DNA of 64,000 nucleotides from a virus, in the IMG/VR virus record IMGVR_UViG_3300025117_000601, positions 26,939 to 90,938 of that record; one strand, 5' to 3'. Below are positions 51,968 through 60,044 of this stretch, piece by piece. Under the pieces are notes generated by a model. The model was not told where the DNA came from. It worked only from the letters and a program-made list of their open reading frames with translations, and searched no databases. The position numbers were made by a program, and so were the translations under genes. Position 1 is the stretch's first letter. Each line of letters opens with the position of its first letter.

Positions 51968-52698
51968 CGACAACATACGACCTATTTATACCAGCCGCCC
52001 CCAAGGACTACTCAAAAGTCCCCTATAGTATTTCCTCTGCTAAAAAATATTTAATACCACAACCAGAGAACATATATGTTGTGTCGCCATCGCCAATACT
52101 AATGGATGGCGTAAGAAATTATAATGACGATTATGTATTAGACCTAGATTTGTCGTTATGTAAGCATAGAAGACCTCCGTGGTTAAAAATTATGTTTACA
52201 AAATTATTCCAAGATATAACCAAAAACAATCAATATTTTGTGATTGACGCCGACGCCATATTTCTAAAGCCATTTCCGCTGTTCTCCAATGATGATAAGC
52301 CAATTTTTTTCTTTGCTTGGGAACAGGATCATCAACCATATTTTAATCTGATGAAAAAGCTATATGGATATGGCAAATTACGCAAGAGCTTTATTTGTGA
52401 GATGATGATGTTCCAAAGAGATATATGCAGGGAATTATTATTGGGGATGTCTATCGAAGATTTTTGGGCTATAGTATGTGGAATAATAGGTGACGGAAGT
52501 AAATACCTCTTTGATGACTATGACTTTTATGGTAACTATTGTATGTATCATTATCCTACACTATACGACCACAAAGATATATCGTTAAATATGAGTGGTG
52601 GTAGAGATAAATATTATACGGCAGAGGAAATACAACGAGCAATAGACGAACAATCTAGAAGCGAGGCTTCGGTTATGACTTTACATACGTGGCTATAA
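51964..52698 (+). CDS. Glycosyltransferase-like protein (GT-A, DUF6492-type)
   Basis: The 244-residue protein starts with YDLFIPAAPKDYSKV and has YFVIDADAIFLKP, a DxD site near residue 92. The pattern is like bacterial DUF6492 glycosyltransferases. It ends at HTWL; an open stretch in another frame runs on immediately after. It overlaps the preceding gene by four bases. Confidence 0.7.
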   Translation: MTTTYDLFIPAAPKDYSKVPYSISSAKKYLIPQPENIYVVSPSPILMDGVRNYNDDYVLDLDLSLCKHRRPPWLKIMFTKLFQDITKNNQYFVIDADAIFLKPFPLFSNDDKPIFFFAWEQDHQPYFNLMKKLYGYGKLRKSFICEMMMFQRDICRELLLGMSIEDFWAIVCGIIGDGSKYLFDDYDFYGNYCMYHYPTLYDHKDISLNMSGGRDKYYTAEEIQRAIDEQSRSEASVMTLHTWL

Positions 52699-52963
52699 CC
52701 AATGGGGATGTGCCGATGGTGAAGACGTTACACCAGTAAATTTATCACAATTAGAACAAGCTATATTAGATTGTGGGGAAGGGGAATATCTAAGTTCTGG
52801 TTTATTTGCCGCCAGACAAAGGAAAATGCGACCACAAGGGGCTTATTATCAACAATGTGTTCCGTTAGAATTATATCACTTATTTGATGAATGCGGACCC
52901 GAAAGAGAGGTTGGGTTTGGAAATCCAAAACCACAACATAAAGACAAAAGTAAAGAATTATAG
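52679..52963 (+). pseudogene. Open coding-like stretch without a good start
   Basis: In a frame shifted by +1 from the preceding glycosyltransferase, codons from 52679 to the TAG at 52961 stay open (about 94 codons). Composition is coding-like, with a Cys/Gly/Pro-containing C-terminal half (RKMRPQGAYYQQC and FDECGPEREVGFGNP in it). The first ATG is at 52826, giving 45 residues. It may be a frameshifted extension, a fragment left after deletion, or a short gene. This is the main content of the 333-base gap before 53032. Confidence 0.4.
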
Positions 52964-53031
52964 ATTGACGAGAATATTATACATGGGATTGGATACGATA
53001 TACCTGGGACGCCATATAAAAGAGAAATGTA

Positions 53032-53616
53032 GTGCCATCACAATTTAACGAAGACCTAATCTTACAAAACCTATTCTGTGACAGGGGCGGCGGCACTTAC
53101 TTAGATGTTGGTGGTGGTCCCCCGATTGTTTCCTCGAATACGTTTTCGCTATACGAAAAAGGGTGGAACGGTTTGGTCATCGAACCCCAATCCGAATACG
53201 CCAAGCAATATAAAGAAATAAGACCGCGAGATATAGTACTTACAATCGCCGCCTCCAACAAAAGCGGAAAAACCACGCTCTATGACCATAGTATGTGGGC
53301 GACACTAGAGAAACCGTCAAAACGCCGCTTTAGCGAATTAGTGGAAAACCCAGTTGACGCCTATACATTAAACGACATATTAGATAACTTTCCTGCTATA
53401 CGTGATAACTGTCAATTATGTGATATAGACGTAGAACATCATGAAAAGTGTGTGATTGAGGGCATAGACATTAGTAAATTTAGACCAGAGGTATTTTTAG
53501 TGGAGGCGTTTGAATACAAGCAGTGGGAGAACATATTACTAGATAATGGTTATAAATATTATATGGCGAGTTCGCCCGTGCCAGTAAATAGGTTTTATCT
53601 AAGAGAGGATTTATAG
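53032..53616 (+). CDS. FkbM-like methyltransferase
   Basis: The 194-residue protein matches the FkbM family: YLDVGGGPPIVSSNTF (SAM region), SLYEKGWNGLVIEPQ (acidic ribose-binding strand), VLTIAASNKSG, and FLVEAFEYKQWENIL near the end. FkbM enzymes O-methylate sugars and polyketides. It starts at GTG 53032. It is the first of four FkbM-type genes in a row. Confidence 0.72.
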   Translation: MPSQFNEDLILQNLFCDRGGGTYLDVGGGPPIVSSNTFSLYEKGWNGLVIEPQSEYAKQYKEIRPRDIVLTIAASNKSGKTTLYDHSMWATLEKPSKRRFSELVENPVDAYTLNDILDNFPAIRDNCQLCDIDVEHHEKCVIEGIDISKFRPEVFLVEAFEYKQWENILLDNGYKYYMASSPVPVNRFYLREDL

Positions 53617-53639
53617 ATGAAGATTGAATGTGAAGTTGG

Positions 53640-54272
53640 GTGGAATATACTTTGAAAAACACATATTCGAGTAATGGGCAAGACCTGTGGATATTAGATC
53701 GAGTTGGTCCTAGTGGGTATTTTATTGAGGTGGGAGCCTCGGATGGAATTTCCGCGAGTAATTGCTATCTTTTGGAACAAAAAGGGTGGAGCGGCGTAGC
53801 CATAGATCCCTACACACCCAATTACCCCCTGCTTATTCAAAATAGGAAGTGCGAAATATGTTGCGCCGTAATCGACAGCGAAGAAAGAACGACTGACTTC
53901 TTATGCCAAACTAAATCATTAAGCGGACATTATGGATTATCTGGAATTACAGACCACTTTCCGTCCTCTCAACATAAGCAGTCAATTATTGATAAGTATG
54001 GCGGGGTCTTACAAAAAGTCCAAACCCACACACTAACTAATGTGTTACGACTGTGTAATGCACCATCCCACATAGATTATCTCTCAATTGACACAGAAGG
54101 GGGAGATTATAATGTGCTTTTAGGATTGAATTTCGATGAGTTTTCTGTATCATATATTAGCGTGGAATGTGCGAATCCTCAAAAATTTATTGATTTACTT
54201 GAGCCACACAAATTTAGATTGATTTATGACTTTAAACCGTGGCCGGATAAGATGTTCGGCAGGGAGAATTAG
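53640..54272 (+). CDS. FkbM-family methyltransferase
   Basis: The 210-residue protein begins with YSSNGQDLWILDRV and has FIEVGASDGISASNCYLLE (SAM loop), GWSGVAIDPYTPN, and IDYLSIDTEGGDYNVLLGL, the strong FkbM D-x-E-G motif. It begins at a GTG and is followed without gap by another FkbM-like gene. Likely methylates a sugar hydroxyl. Confidence 0.82.
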   Translation: MEYTLKNTYSSNGQDLWILDRVGPSGYFIEVGASDGISASNCYLLEQKGWSGVAIDPYTPNYPLLIQNRKCEICCAVIDSEERTTDFLCQTKSLSGHYGLSGITDHFPSSQHKQSIIDKYGGVLQKVQTHTLTNVLRLCNAPSHIDYLSIDTEGGDYNVLLGLNFDEFSVSYISVECANPQKFIDLLEPHKFRLIYDFKPWPDKMFGREN

Positions 54273-54866
54273 GTGTCAAATAGCCAATTTAACGAATTCG
54301 AGATTATACGAGAGCTACTTCCCAATATTGATGATGGGGTATATGTAGATGTTGGGGCGGGCGACCCAATTAAATTTTCAAATACTTATGATTTGTATAA
54401 TTTAGGTTGGTACGGACTGTGTATTGACTTACAATCACAATTCGTGAATGAGCATAGGCAAAAACGCCCTAGAGATATTTGCGTGTGTACCGCCCTATCT
54501 AATTATGTTGGTACAACAGAGGTATTTGGTGGAGGACACCATTGCACTATAGAAAAGGGCTACTTAAAAAATACCAATGTAAAAGTGTCAGTAACTACGT
54601 TTGATAAGGTTAGAGAACAGTACGAAGAATTATGTGCGAAATGTCTACTTTGCTCAATTGACGTAGATTACCATGAAGATAAATTTTTTCAAGGTATGAA
54701 TCTGTCATTATTTCACCCCAAGTTATTTATAGTGGAGTCGGTCAAGAAATATAAAGATGGTGCCGACGCCGAAGAGTTATGGGAAAATAAGCTGTTTGAA
54801 AACGATTATAAATTAATTAAAATTAGTAATATTGCAATTAATTACTTTTATATAAAAGCATATTAA
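54273..54866 (+). CDS. FkbM-like methyltransferase
   Basis: The 197-residue protein is close in pattern to that at 53032 (QFNEFEII, YVDVGAGDPIKFSNTY, WYGLCIDLQ, FIVESVKKYKDG). GTG at 54273 follows the previous stop directly, with GGGAG nearby as ribosome site. It is probably a tandem duplicate. Confidence 0.72.
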   Translation: MSNSQFNEFEIIRELLPNIDDGVYVDVGAGDPIKFSNTYDLYNLGWYGLCIDLQSQFVNEHRQKRPRDICVCTALSNYVGTTEVFGGGHHCTIEKGYLKNTNVKVSVTTFDKVREQYEELCAKCLLCSIDVDYHEDKFFQGMNLSLFHPKLFIVESVKKYKDGADAEELWENKLFENDYKLIKISNIAINYFYIKAY

Positions 54867-54869
54867 ATT

Positions 54870-55523
54870 ATGAGCAAAAATAACACCTATCTTTCCCCAC
54901 TATTTTTAGAAAACATTAACAAAAGCGAGGTCTCAACCATCATTGAGTGCGGGGCGGCGGACGGAGAGGACACCGTAGGAATTTATAACCACTATAACGC
55001 AAATGTGTACGCTTTTGAATGCGATCCAACTCTCCTGCTAATTTTACGCAAAAAGGCTGACTCTCGCATACACGTAATTGAAAACGGATTGTGGAGCGAG
55101 GAGTGTAGCAGGGAATTCCTATGTGTGGATAGAGATAAAAGTGTTAATAAAACGATGGGTATTTCATCAATGTATAAGTGGGCGAATTTGCCTGGTGAAA
55201 ATGCCCGCAATCCACTATATCTAATACAAACGCCAATTCTAGTACAATGTACCGCGATTGATGCTTTTTGTGAAAAAAATGATGTACACCCAGATATGTT
55301 GTGATTGGATGCTCAGGGAAGTTAGTTAGAAATATTAAGGGGGGCTGTTAAAACTTTAACCTATGTTAAATATATCATTACAGAAGTTAACTACAAACCA
55401 CAGTATGAAGGTGGTTGTAATTTTGGGCAAATTAAAGAATTTCTATTGAAGAATAATCTTAAAATAAGAGTGGACATACCCCTGTGTGGATTATTCGGTA
55501 ACGCACTATTTACTAGGGGATAA
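54870..55523 (+). pseudogene. FkbM methyltransferase broken by two stop codons
   Basis: Codons 1-144 encode the first part of an FkbM protein (TIIECGAADGED, VYAFECDPT, CTAIDAF). A TGA at 55302-55304 and a TAG at 55323-55325 interrupt the highly conserved D-x-L-x-L-D-x-Q-G-x-E-L-x-I-L-x-G-A region. Beyond them the same frame stays open to TAA at 55521, with KYIITEVNYKP and GQIKEFLLKNNLKI typical of FkbM C-termini. Except for the two stops, the gene looks complete. Either it is a recent pseudogene or it is read through. Confidence 0.75.
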
Positions 55524-55524
55524 A

Positions 55525-56415
55525 ATGAACGTCATTCTTACTCATGTTGGTTCAAATATACAAAGTTATTCTAAATATGGATGGCATCAATTACGTGTAT
55601 TTAATCCAAATATTGATATATATTTTATAGGGCAATCTCAATCGTTATTAGATAATAAAGATGATTTAAGAAAATATAATATTATACCAATTGAGGCAGA
55701 ACAGTTTAATAATAATCAACTGATTAAAGAATTTAGAAGACTACAATGGTATGACGCCTGGGGTTCTCCAAACACGGTTTTCCCTAGTCCAAAAAACTTT
55801 GTTACAGGGACAAGTTTGAGATTATATACATTAAATGCGTTTTTGGAGCAAGCTAATTTAATAGATAGTATTCATTTAGAAAATGATATAATGATTTTTG
55901 CCGACCTATACAACCTAATGGTAAAAATAAAGAATATCTATAATAAGTTTACTTGCACTGAAATACAAGACCATTACTCGTGTTGCGGGTTTACATATAT
56001 ACCACACCAAAAGCATTTAAATGATGTTTGCGTGTTTATGCTTAAACTATTAGAGTTAGGTGATAGTGGTATAAAAAATAAGTACAAATTTATTCCAATG
56101 GTACATGAAATGTTATTGATTTCTTTATGGGAAGATAAGATGCTCTTTCCCATATTGCCCACCGACCAATATTATGAAGAATTGGGGTGTTTGGTTGACG
56201 GATGTAGCGTTGGTCAGTTTTTGGGTGGCACGAATTGTTTTGGTCAGGGCGAAGGGTATGTGTCTAGCGAGCATTTTGTTGGTCGTAAAATAATGGACGG
56301 TACATATAAACCAGTGATATTGGAAAAACTACCCTATCTGGTTGATAAAGAGGGTAAATTACACAAACTAGCAAATTTGCATATACACTCAAAGAAATTA
56401 GAAAATTTTTGTTAG
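55525..56415 (+). CDS. Glycosyltransferase-like protein
   Basis: The 296-residue protein is a paralogue of the next large gene. Shared features are a start of the type MNVILTHVGSN/MKIVLTSVGNY, HLENDIMIF (an acidic site in DxD position), GQFLGGTNCFGQGEGY and a closing LANLHIHSKKL. Start is ATG 55525, one base after the end of the broken FkbM gene, rather than the upstream in-frame ATG in the FkbM remnant. Function is likely sugar transfer. Confidence 0.65.
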   Translation: MNVILTHVGSNIQSYSKYGWHQLRVFNPNIDIYFIGQSQSLLDNKDDLRKYNIIPIEAEQFNNNQLIKEFRRLQWYDAWGSPNTVFPSPKNFVTGTSLRLYTLNAFLEQANLIDSIHLENDIMIFADLYNLMVKIKNIYNKFTCTEIQDHYSCCGFTYIPHQKHLNDVCVFMLKLLELGDSGIKNKYKFIPMVHEMLLISLWEDKMLFPILPTDQYYEELGCLVDGCSVGQFLGGTNCFGQGEGYVSSEHFVGRKIMDGTYKPVILEKLPYLVDKEGKLHKLANLHIHSKKLENFC

Positions 56416-56475
56416 ATAATTAACGAAATTAACAAAATAGAAGAAATACTAAAACAAGCATTAAATATACCATGA
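56416..56475 (+). pseudogene. C-terminal scar of a homing endonuclease
   Basis: Directly after the glycosyltransferase stop, in the same frame, 56416-56475 reads IINEINKIEEILKQALNIP and then TGA. This matches the conserved tail of the zinc-ribbon/Vsr-like endonucleases here (for example YTEINNIEEILKREI at 17327). The rest of the endonuclease gene is missing. The next gene's ATG overlaps its last codon. Confidence 0.65.
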
Positions 56476-57338
56476 AAATCGTACTCACCAGTGTGGGAAA
56501 TTATCCCCCTCCGTATTTGCACCACTGTTTATCGCAAATTCGCCATTACGATAAAGATATAGAGGTAGTATTATTAACAGATCAGCTAATAAAATATAAT
56601 GAGTGGGCAAAATATGATGTAGAATTAAAACTGGTTTGTGGACGGTGGTTAGACTCTATAAAAGAAGTTTCTCCGCACAAAGGATTAAAATCACCAAACG
56701 GGTATGAAGAAAATGACTGGTTATTTGGTACTTGCGCCCGCATTTTCGCTATAGCGGATTACCTAGAGGGGAACGATCAAAGTCTTTATCATTTAGAGTC
56801 GGACGTTTTGTTGTATACATCCCTGTCTGAGTTAGACCATAATTTTAGACAACTTACTCAATTTTCCTGCTTACGAGCCACGTTATCACATATAAGCCTT
56901 GCTTTCTCATACATCCCTAGTTATAGATCAATAGTTGGTGTTTGCGAACACATCTTGAGTGAGTATTCTAAAAGTGAAGAGTTTTTACTAAAAAAATATG
57001 AGACCACCCCAACCGAGATGGTTATATTGTCAAAATTTAATGATTTATACATACTACCTTCCTGCAATACAGATTTTGGATATGGTCAGTTTGGAGCCTA
57101 CGATCCCGCCGCGATTGGTCAATTCCTAGCAGGACGCCACGGACACGAGAATGATGAAAGCTGGTGTGAAGACAGACATTTTCTAGGAGCAAAATTTAAG
57201 TCAAAAGAATGGACGCCTGTTTTTCAGGATGGGGAACCATTTATTAGGGATAACACTGGCGGTTTATTGTACAAACTCAATTCTCTTCATATGCACGAAA
57301 AATCTAAAATGAGTCTATTTTTAAGTGGAGATAAATAA
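56472..57338 (+). CDS. Glycosyltransferase-like protein
   Basis: The 288-residue protein has LYHLESDVLLYTSL, the acidic site in the GT-A position, near residue 115. GQFLAGRHGHEN and LLYKLNSLHMHEK match the paralogue at 55525. It starts just after the endonuclease scar. Donor and acceptor are unknown. Confidence 0.65.
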   Translation: MKIVLTSVGNYPPPYLHHCLSQIRHYDKDIEVVLLTDQLIKYNEWAKYDVELKLVCGRWLDSIKEVSPHKGLKSPNGYEENDWLFGTCARIFAIADYLEGNDQSLYHLESDVLLYTSLSELDHNFRQLTQFSCLRATLSHISLAFSYIPSYRSIVGVCEHILSEYSKSEEFLLKKYETTPTEMVILSKFNDLYILPSCNTDFGYGQFGAYDPAAIGQFLAGRHGHENDESWCEDRHFLGAKFKSKEWTPVFQDGEPFIRDNTGGLLYKLNSLHMHEKSKMSLFLSGDK

Positions 57339-57339
57339 T

Positions 57340-58011
57340 ATGGGAACGTTCATTGATGTTTATATGGAACAGTATTACAATATTCTAAACCAATTACCAG
57401 ATAGACAACGAGGTGATTCATTTTTGAAAATGTTTGAATTTTTGTGTCAACAACCTAATCAGCAAGATGGACTAACTATAATTGAGACCGGAAGCCTGAG
57501 ACCAGGAGGTTATGATATGCCGGGGGATGGGCAGAGCACTCTTTTATTCGACCATTTTTGCCGATGGCATAACTCGACTAGGCAAAAGCCATTTAAACAC
57601 ACAGAGTTATTTTCGATAGATATTAATTCTAATACTACACAACACGCCCACTCAAAGACAAGCGAATATACAAAATGTATAAATGATGATTCTATTAACT
57701 TTTTGTGGAATTTTCAAAGAACACCGAGCCTTGTTTACTTAGATAGCGCGGATATTAACTTTCATAATCCAATGGAGTCAAGCATCCATCACCTAAAAGA
57801 ATTTGCCTGTGTAATGAGATTATTAGGGCTACCACATAATCATCAGACATTGATTTGTGTTGATGACAACTGGTTCTCAGACCAAGACGGACGTATACCT
57901 AAAAATATCAAACCATCAGACGTTGGGAAGGGTAAACTAATCAAGGAGCTATTTGCCTCAATAGGCATAAAAGCGACACACGATAATTATCAGTTAATTT
58001 ATATTATATAA
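57340..58011 (+). CDS. Class I SAM-dependent methyltransferase
   Basis: The 223-residue protein has LTIIETGSLRPGGYDMPGDGQST near residue 50, an E-x-G-x-x-R loop in the place of motif I, followed by LFSIDINS and LVYLDSADINF. TLICVDDNWF is a later strand. This pattern occurs in phage and bacterial methyltransferase-24-like proteins. GGAG lies upstream of ATG 57340. Confidence 0.65.
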   Translation: MGTFIDVYMEQYYNILNQLPDRQRGDSFLKMFEFLCQQPNQQDGLTIIETGSLRPGGYDMPGDGQSTLLFDHFCRWHNSTRQKPFKHTELFSIDINSNTTQHAHSKTSEYTKCINDDSINFLWNFQRTPSLVYLDSADINFHNPMESSIHHLKEFACVMRLLGLPHNHQTLICVDDNWFSDQDGRIPKNIKPSDVGKGKLIKELFASIGIKATHDNYQLIYII

Positions 58012-58016
58012 CTAAC

Positions 58017-58706
58017 ATGGAATTGTACTTTTATTATATGCAAAGATCGGGTAGTCACGCCATTGTAAATTGGTTAGCTAATTGTATACACTTAACTACT
58101 AACGAAACAGTCAGATTACATAATGTAGGGACAAAACATGATTATGGAAAAGGTAATTTCAAACATTTTCTTAAAGTACACGAGAATATACCGCCACCAT
58201 CAAAGACCAAAAAAACCACAATTGTAATAATTAGAGATGTCTTCAATTGGGCAGCAAGCATCAGACAGTGCGACCTACAAAAATTTAAAAAAATCGAAAC
58301 ACCCAGAGAGAACTTTCCACTTGGGATTACTATTACTGAAAAGGTTGGGACTACGCATAACCCGATACAAACCGCTCAAAAATATATCGAGATTGCCCAT
58401 TCACAAAGCAAGAAAATCATTATCTTATTTAATAAGTGGTTTTTAGAAGAAGATTATCGCCAAAATATATGTTCACAATTAAATATAGACTATTTTGAGG
58501 ATGGATTAGATTGCGTTCCGTACTTTGGTGGAGGTGGAAGTTCGTTCGATGGTACAACTATGGATGGAAATGGCAGGAAGATGTTAGTAATAGAAAGGTG
58601 GCGGAATTTCGTAGATGACGACATATACATGAATTTTTTGCGCGGAAATCCACGTTTAATAGAAGTGTCTAATTCACTGTTTAATTTTTGCCCAATCTCG
58701 CTATGA
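58017..58706 (+). CDS. Sulfotransferase-like protein
   Basis: The 229-residue protein has QRSGSHAIVNWL (residues 9-20), matching the 5'-phosphosulfate-binding loop of PAPS-dependent sulfotransferases, and VIIRDVFNWAAS (about 70-81), matching their 3'-phosphate-binding motif R-D-x-x-x-x-x-x-S. It could add sulfate to a glycan made by this island. The low-confidence part is the acceptor. No APS kinase is seen nearby, so PAPS would come from the host. Confidence 0.65.
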   Translation: MELYFYYMQRSGSHAIVNWLANCIHLTTNETVRLHNVGTKHDYGKGNFKHFLKVHENIPPPSKTKKTTIVIIRDVFNWAASIRQCDLQKFKKIETPRENFPLGITITEKVGTTHNPIQTAQKYIEIAHSQSKKIIILFNKWFLEEDYRQNICSQLNIDYFEDGLDCVPYFGGGGSSFDGTTMDGNGRKMLVIERWRNFVDDDIYMNFLRGNPRLIEVSNSLFNFCPISL

Positions 58707-59350
58707 TTTCAGTAATAATTCCCTGCTTAGATAAGCATGTTTACCTTTTACCCGAGTTATTTGTGGCTTACGAAAACCAAACCGTTCGCCCTGATGAACT
58801 AATAGTGGTGGTTTCGGGCGACTTCAACACAAGTGAAATTTCCTGCTTAAATACCACGATCCCCCTAATAGTGTCCGTTTCAAAACAACGATTGTATGCG
58901 GGTGCCGCCAGACAGCGTGGCGTTGATATTTCCAATGGTGAGATAATTATATTTAATGACGCTGACGATATTCCGCATAGACAGAGGGTGGAGATAACCC
59001 ATTATTTTTTCAATAAATTTAACACTGTACATTTAAACGGACTGTGGAAAAGTGGTGATTTCAAATTCACCTACAATATACCCAGAATACCATTTATATT
59101 AGCAGAGGAAATAATAGAGAGAAGTATACTTAATTATAAGCCGTATGGGGGGTGGCTAGCGGCAAACGTTCACGCGGGCAACGTAGCGGTATCTAGAGAA
59201 GTTTTCGATAAGGTGGCGTGGACCAACAGTCAAAAGGGACAGGATATGGTGTTCTGTTTAGACTTACTACATACATTTAATAGGTCAATTATTGTGTTGG
59301 CAAATCTTATCAGATATAGAATTGAGTTATCGTCATGGGGGGTTGTGTGA
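58703..59350 (+). CDS. Family 2 glycosyltransferase
   Basis: The 215-residue GT-A protein begins with ISVIIPCLDKHVYLLPELF and has AAGARQRG-like YAGAARQRGVD, then IIIFNDADDIPH, the DxD site. Start ATG 58703 overlaps the sulfotransferase stop. It is shorter than typical GT2 enzymes, ending soon after the acceptor-binding part. Confidence 0.8.
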   Translation: MISVIIPCLDKHVYLLPELFVAYENQTVRPDELIVVVSGDFNTSEISCLNTTIPLIVSVSKQRLYAGAARQRGVDISNGEIIIFNDADDIPHRQRVEITHYFFNKFNTVHLNGLWKSGDFKFTYNIPRIPFILAEEIIERSILNYKPYGGWLAANVHAGNVAVSREVFDKVAWTNSQKGQDMVFCLDLLHTFNRSIIVLANLIRYRIELSSWGVV

Positions 59351-60042
59351 TTAAATTAAATAGTGATGATATCTATTATATTTATAATATGTTTGTGGAG
59401 CCATACCATAAACAATTGGGTAAATACGAGGATTTCTTCTGGTGGCTACAAAACTATAATAATAAAAAGTGGAATTGGGAAGGTAAAGACTTTCCTAGAG
59501 TTATAGCGTTATTAGAGTTCGCCAGTTATGTAAAAAAATATAATTTAGTTAGTAAAAAGGTTTTAACATTTAATGGAATTCACGACCCAGAATTAGAGTA
59601 TCTTCCACATAACTCTGGTGTGGATTACTTGTACGATAAACGAACTGAAGAAAACGATCTACATATTTGGAACCCGCCAATACATGACTTTGATTTTTGT
59701 TTATTAAATCAGACATTGGAACACGTTTATGATCCCATACTTTGTTTACAAAATATACATACACATCTCCTGCCTAATTCATATATTTGGATAACCACAC
59801 CTACAATTTCCATCCCTCACGAAACTCCACTACATTATTATAGTTATACGCCAACTGGACTTGGAGCAGTTATTATGTCTGCGGGGTTAAAAATTGTGGA
59901 GTGTGGCTGGTGGGGGAATCGTGAGTATCTTGATAAACTTTTAAATATAGGATGGATTGATTATACAAATCTATGTATTGAGCCATTAAAAAATGATCCT
60001 AGATTTTCAGTAATAACATGGGTGCTAGCGAAAAAAATATAA
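59335..60042 (+). CDS. Class I SAM-dependent methyltransferase
   Basis: The 235-residue protein has DFDFCLLNQTLEHVYDPILCL near residue 118, a hallmark of methyltransferase_11/23-type enzymes (L-x-x-x-LEHV-x-DP), and YIWITTPTISIPHETPLHYYSYTP after it. The glycine-rich loop is replaced by VLTFNGIHDPEL, so SAM binding may be atypical. It lies immediately before a homing endonuclease. Confidence 0.7.
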   Translation: MGGCVIKLNSDDIYYIYNMFVEPYHKQLGKYEDFFWWLQNYNNKKWNWEGKDFPRVIALLEFASYVKKYNLVSKKVLTFNGIHDPELEYLPHNSGVDYLYDKRTEENDLHIWNPPIHDFDFCLLNQTLEHVYDPILCLQNIHTHLLPNSYIWITTPTISIPHETPLHYYSYTPTGLGAVIMSAGLKIVECGWWGNREYLDKLLNIGWIDYTNLCIEPLKNDPRFSVITWVLAKKI

Positions 60043-60044
60043 AA

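Noticed and set aside
52964-53031. Promoter from the TTGACG at 52966
   Set aside because: No matching -10 hexamer lies at 16-18 bases spacing.
54870-55523. Alternative genetic code (TGA or TAG read as an amino acid) suggested by the broken FkbM gene
   Set aside because: TAG, TGA and TAA all end genes normally elsewhere, with tight stop/start overlaps that only fit the standard code. The stops are better read as mutation or local read-through.
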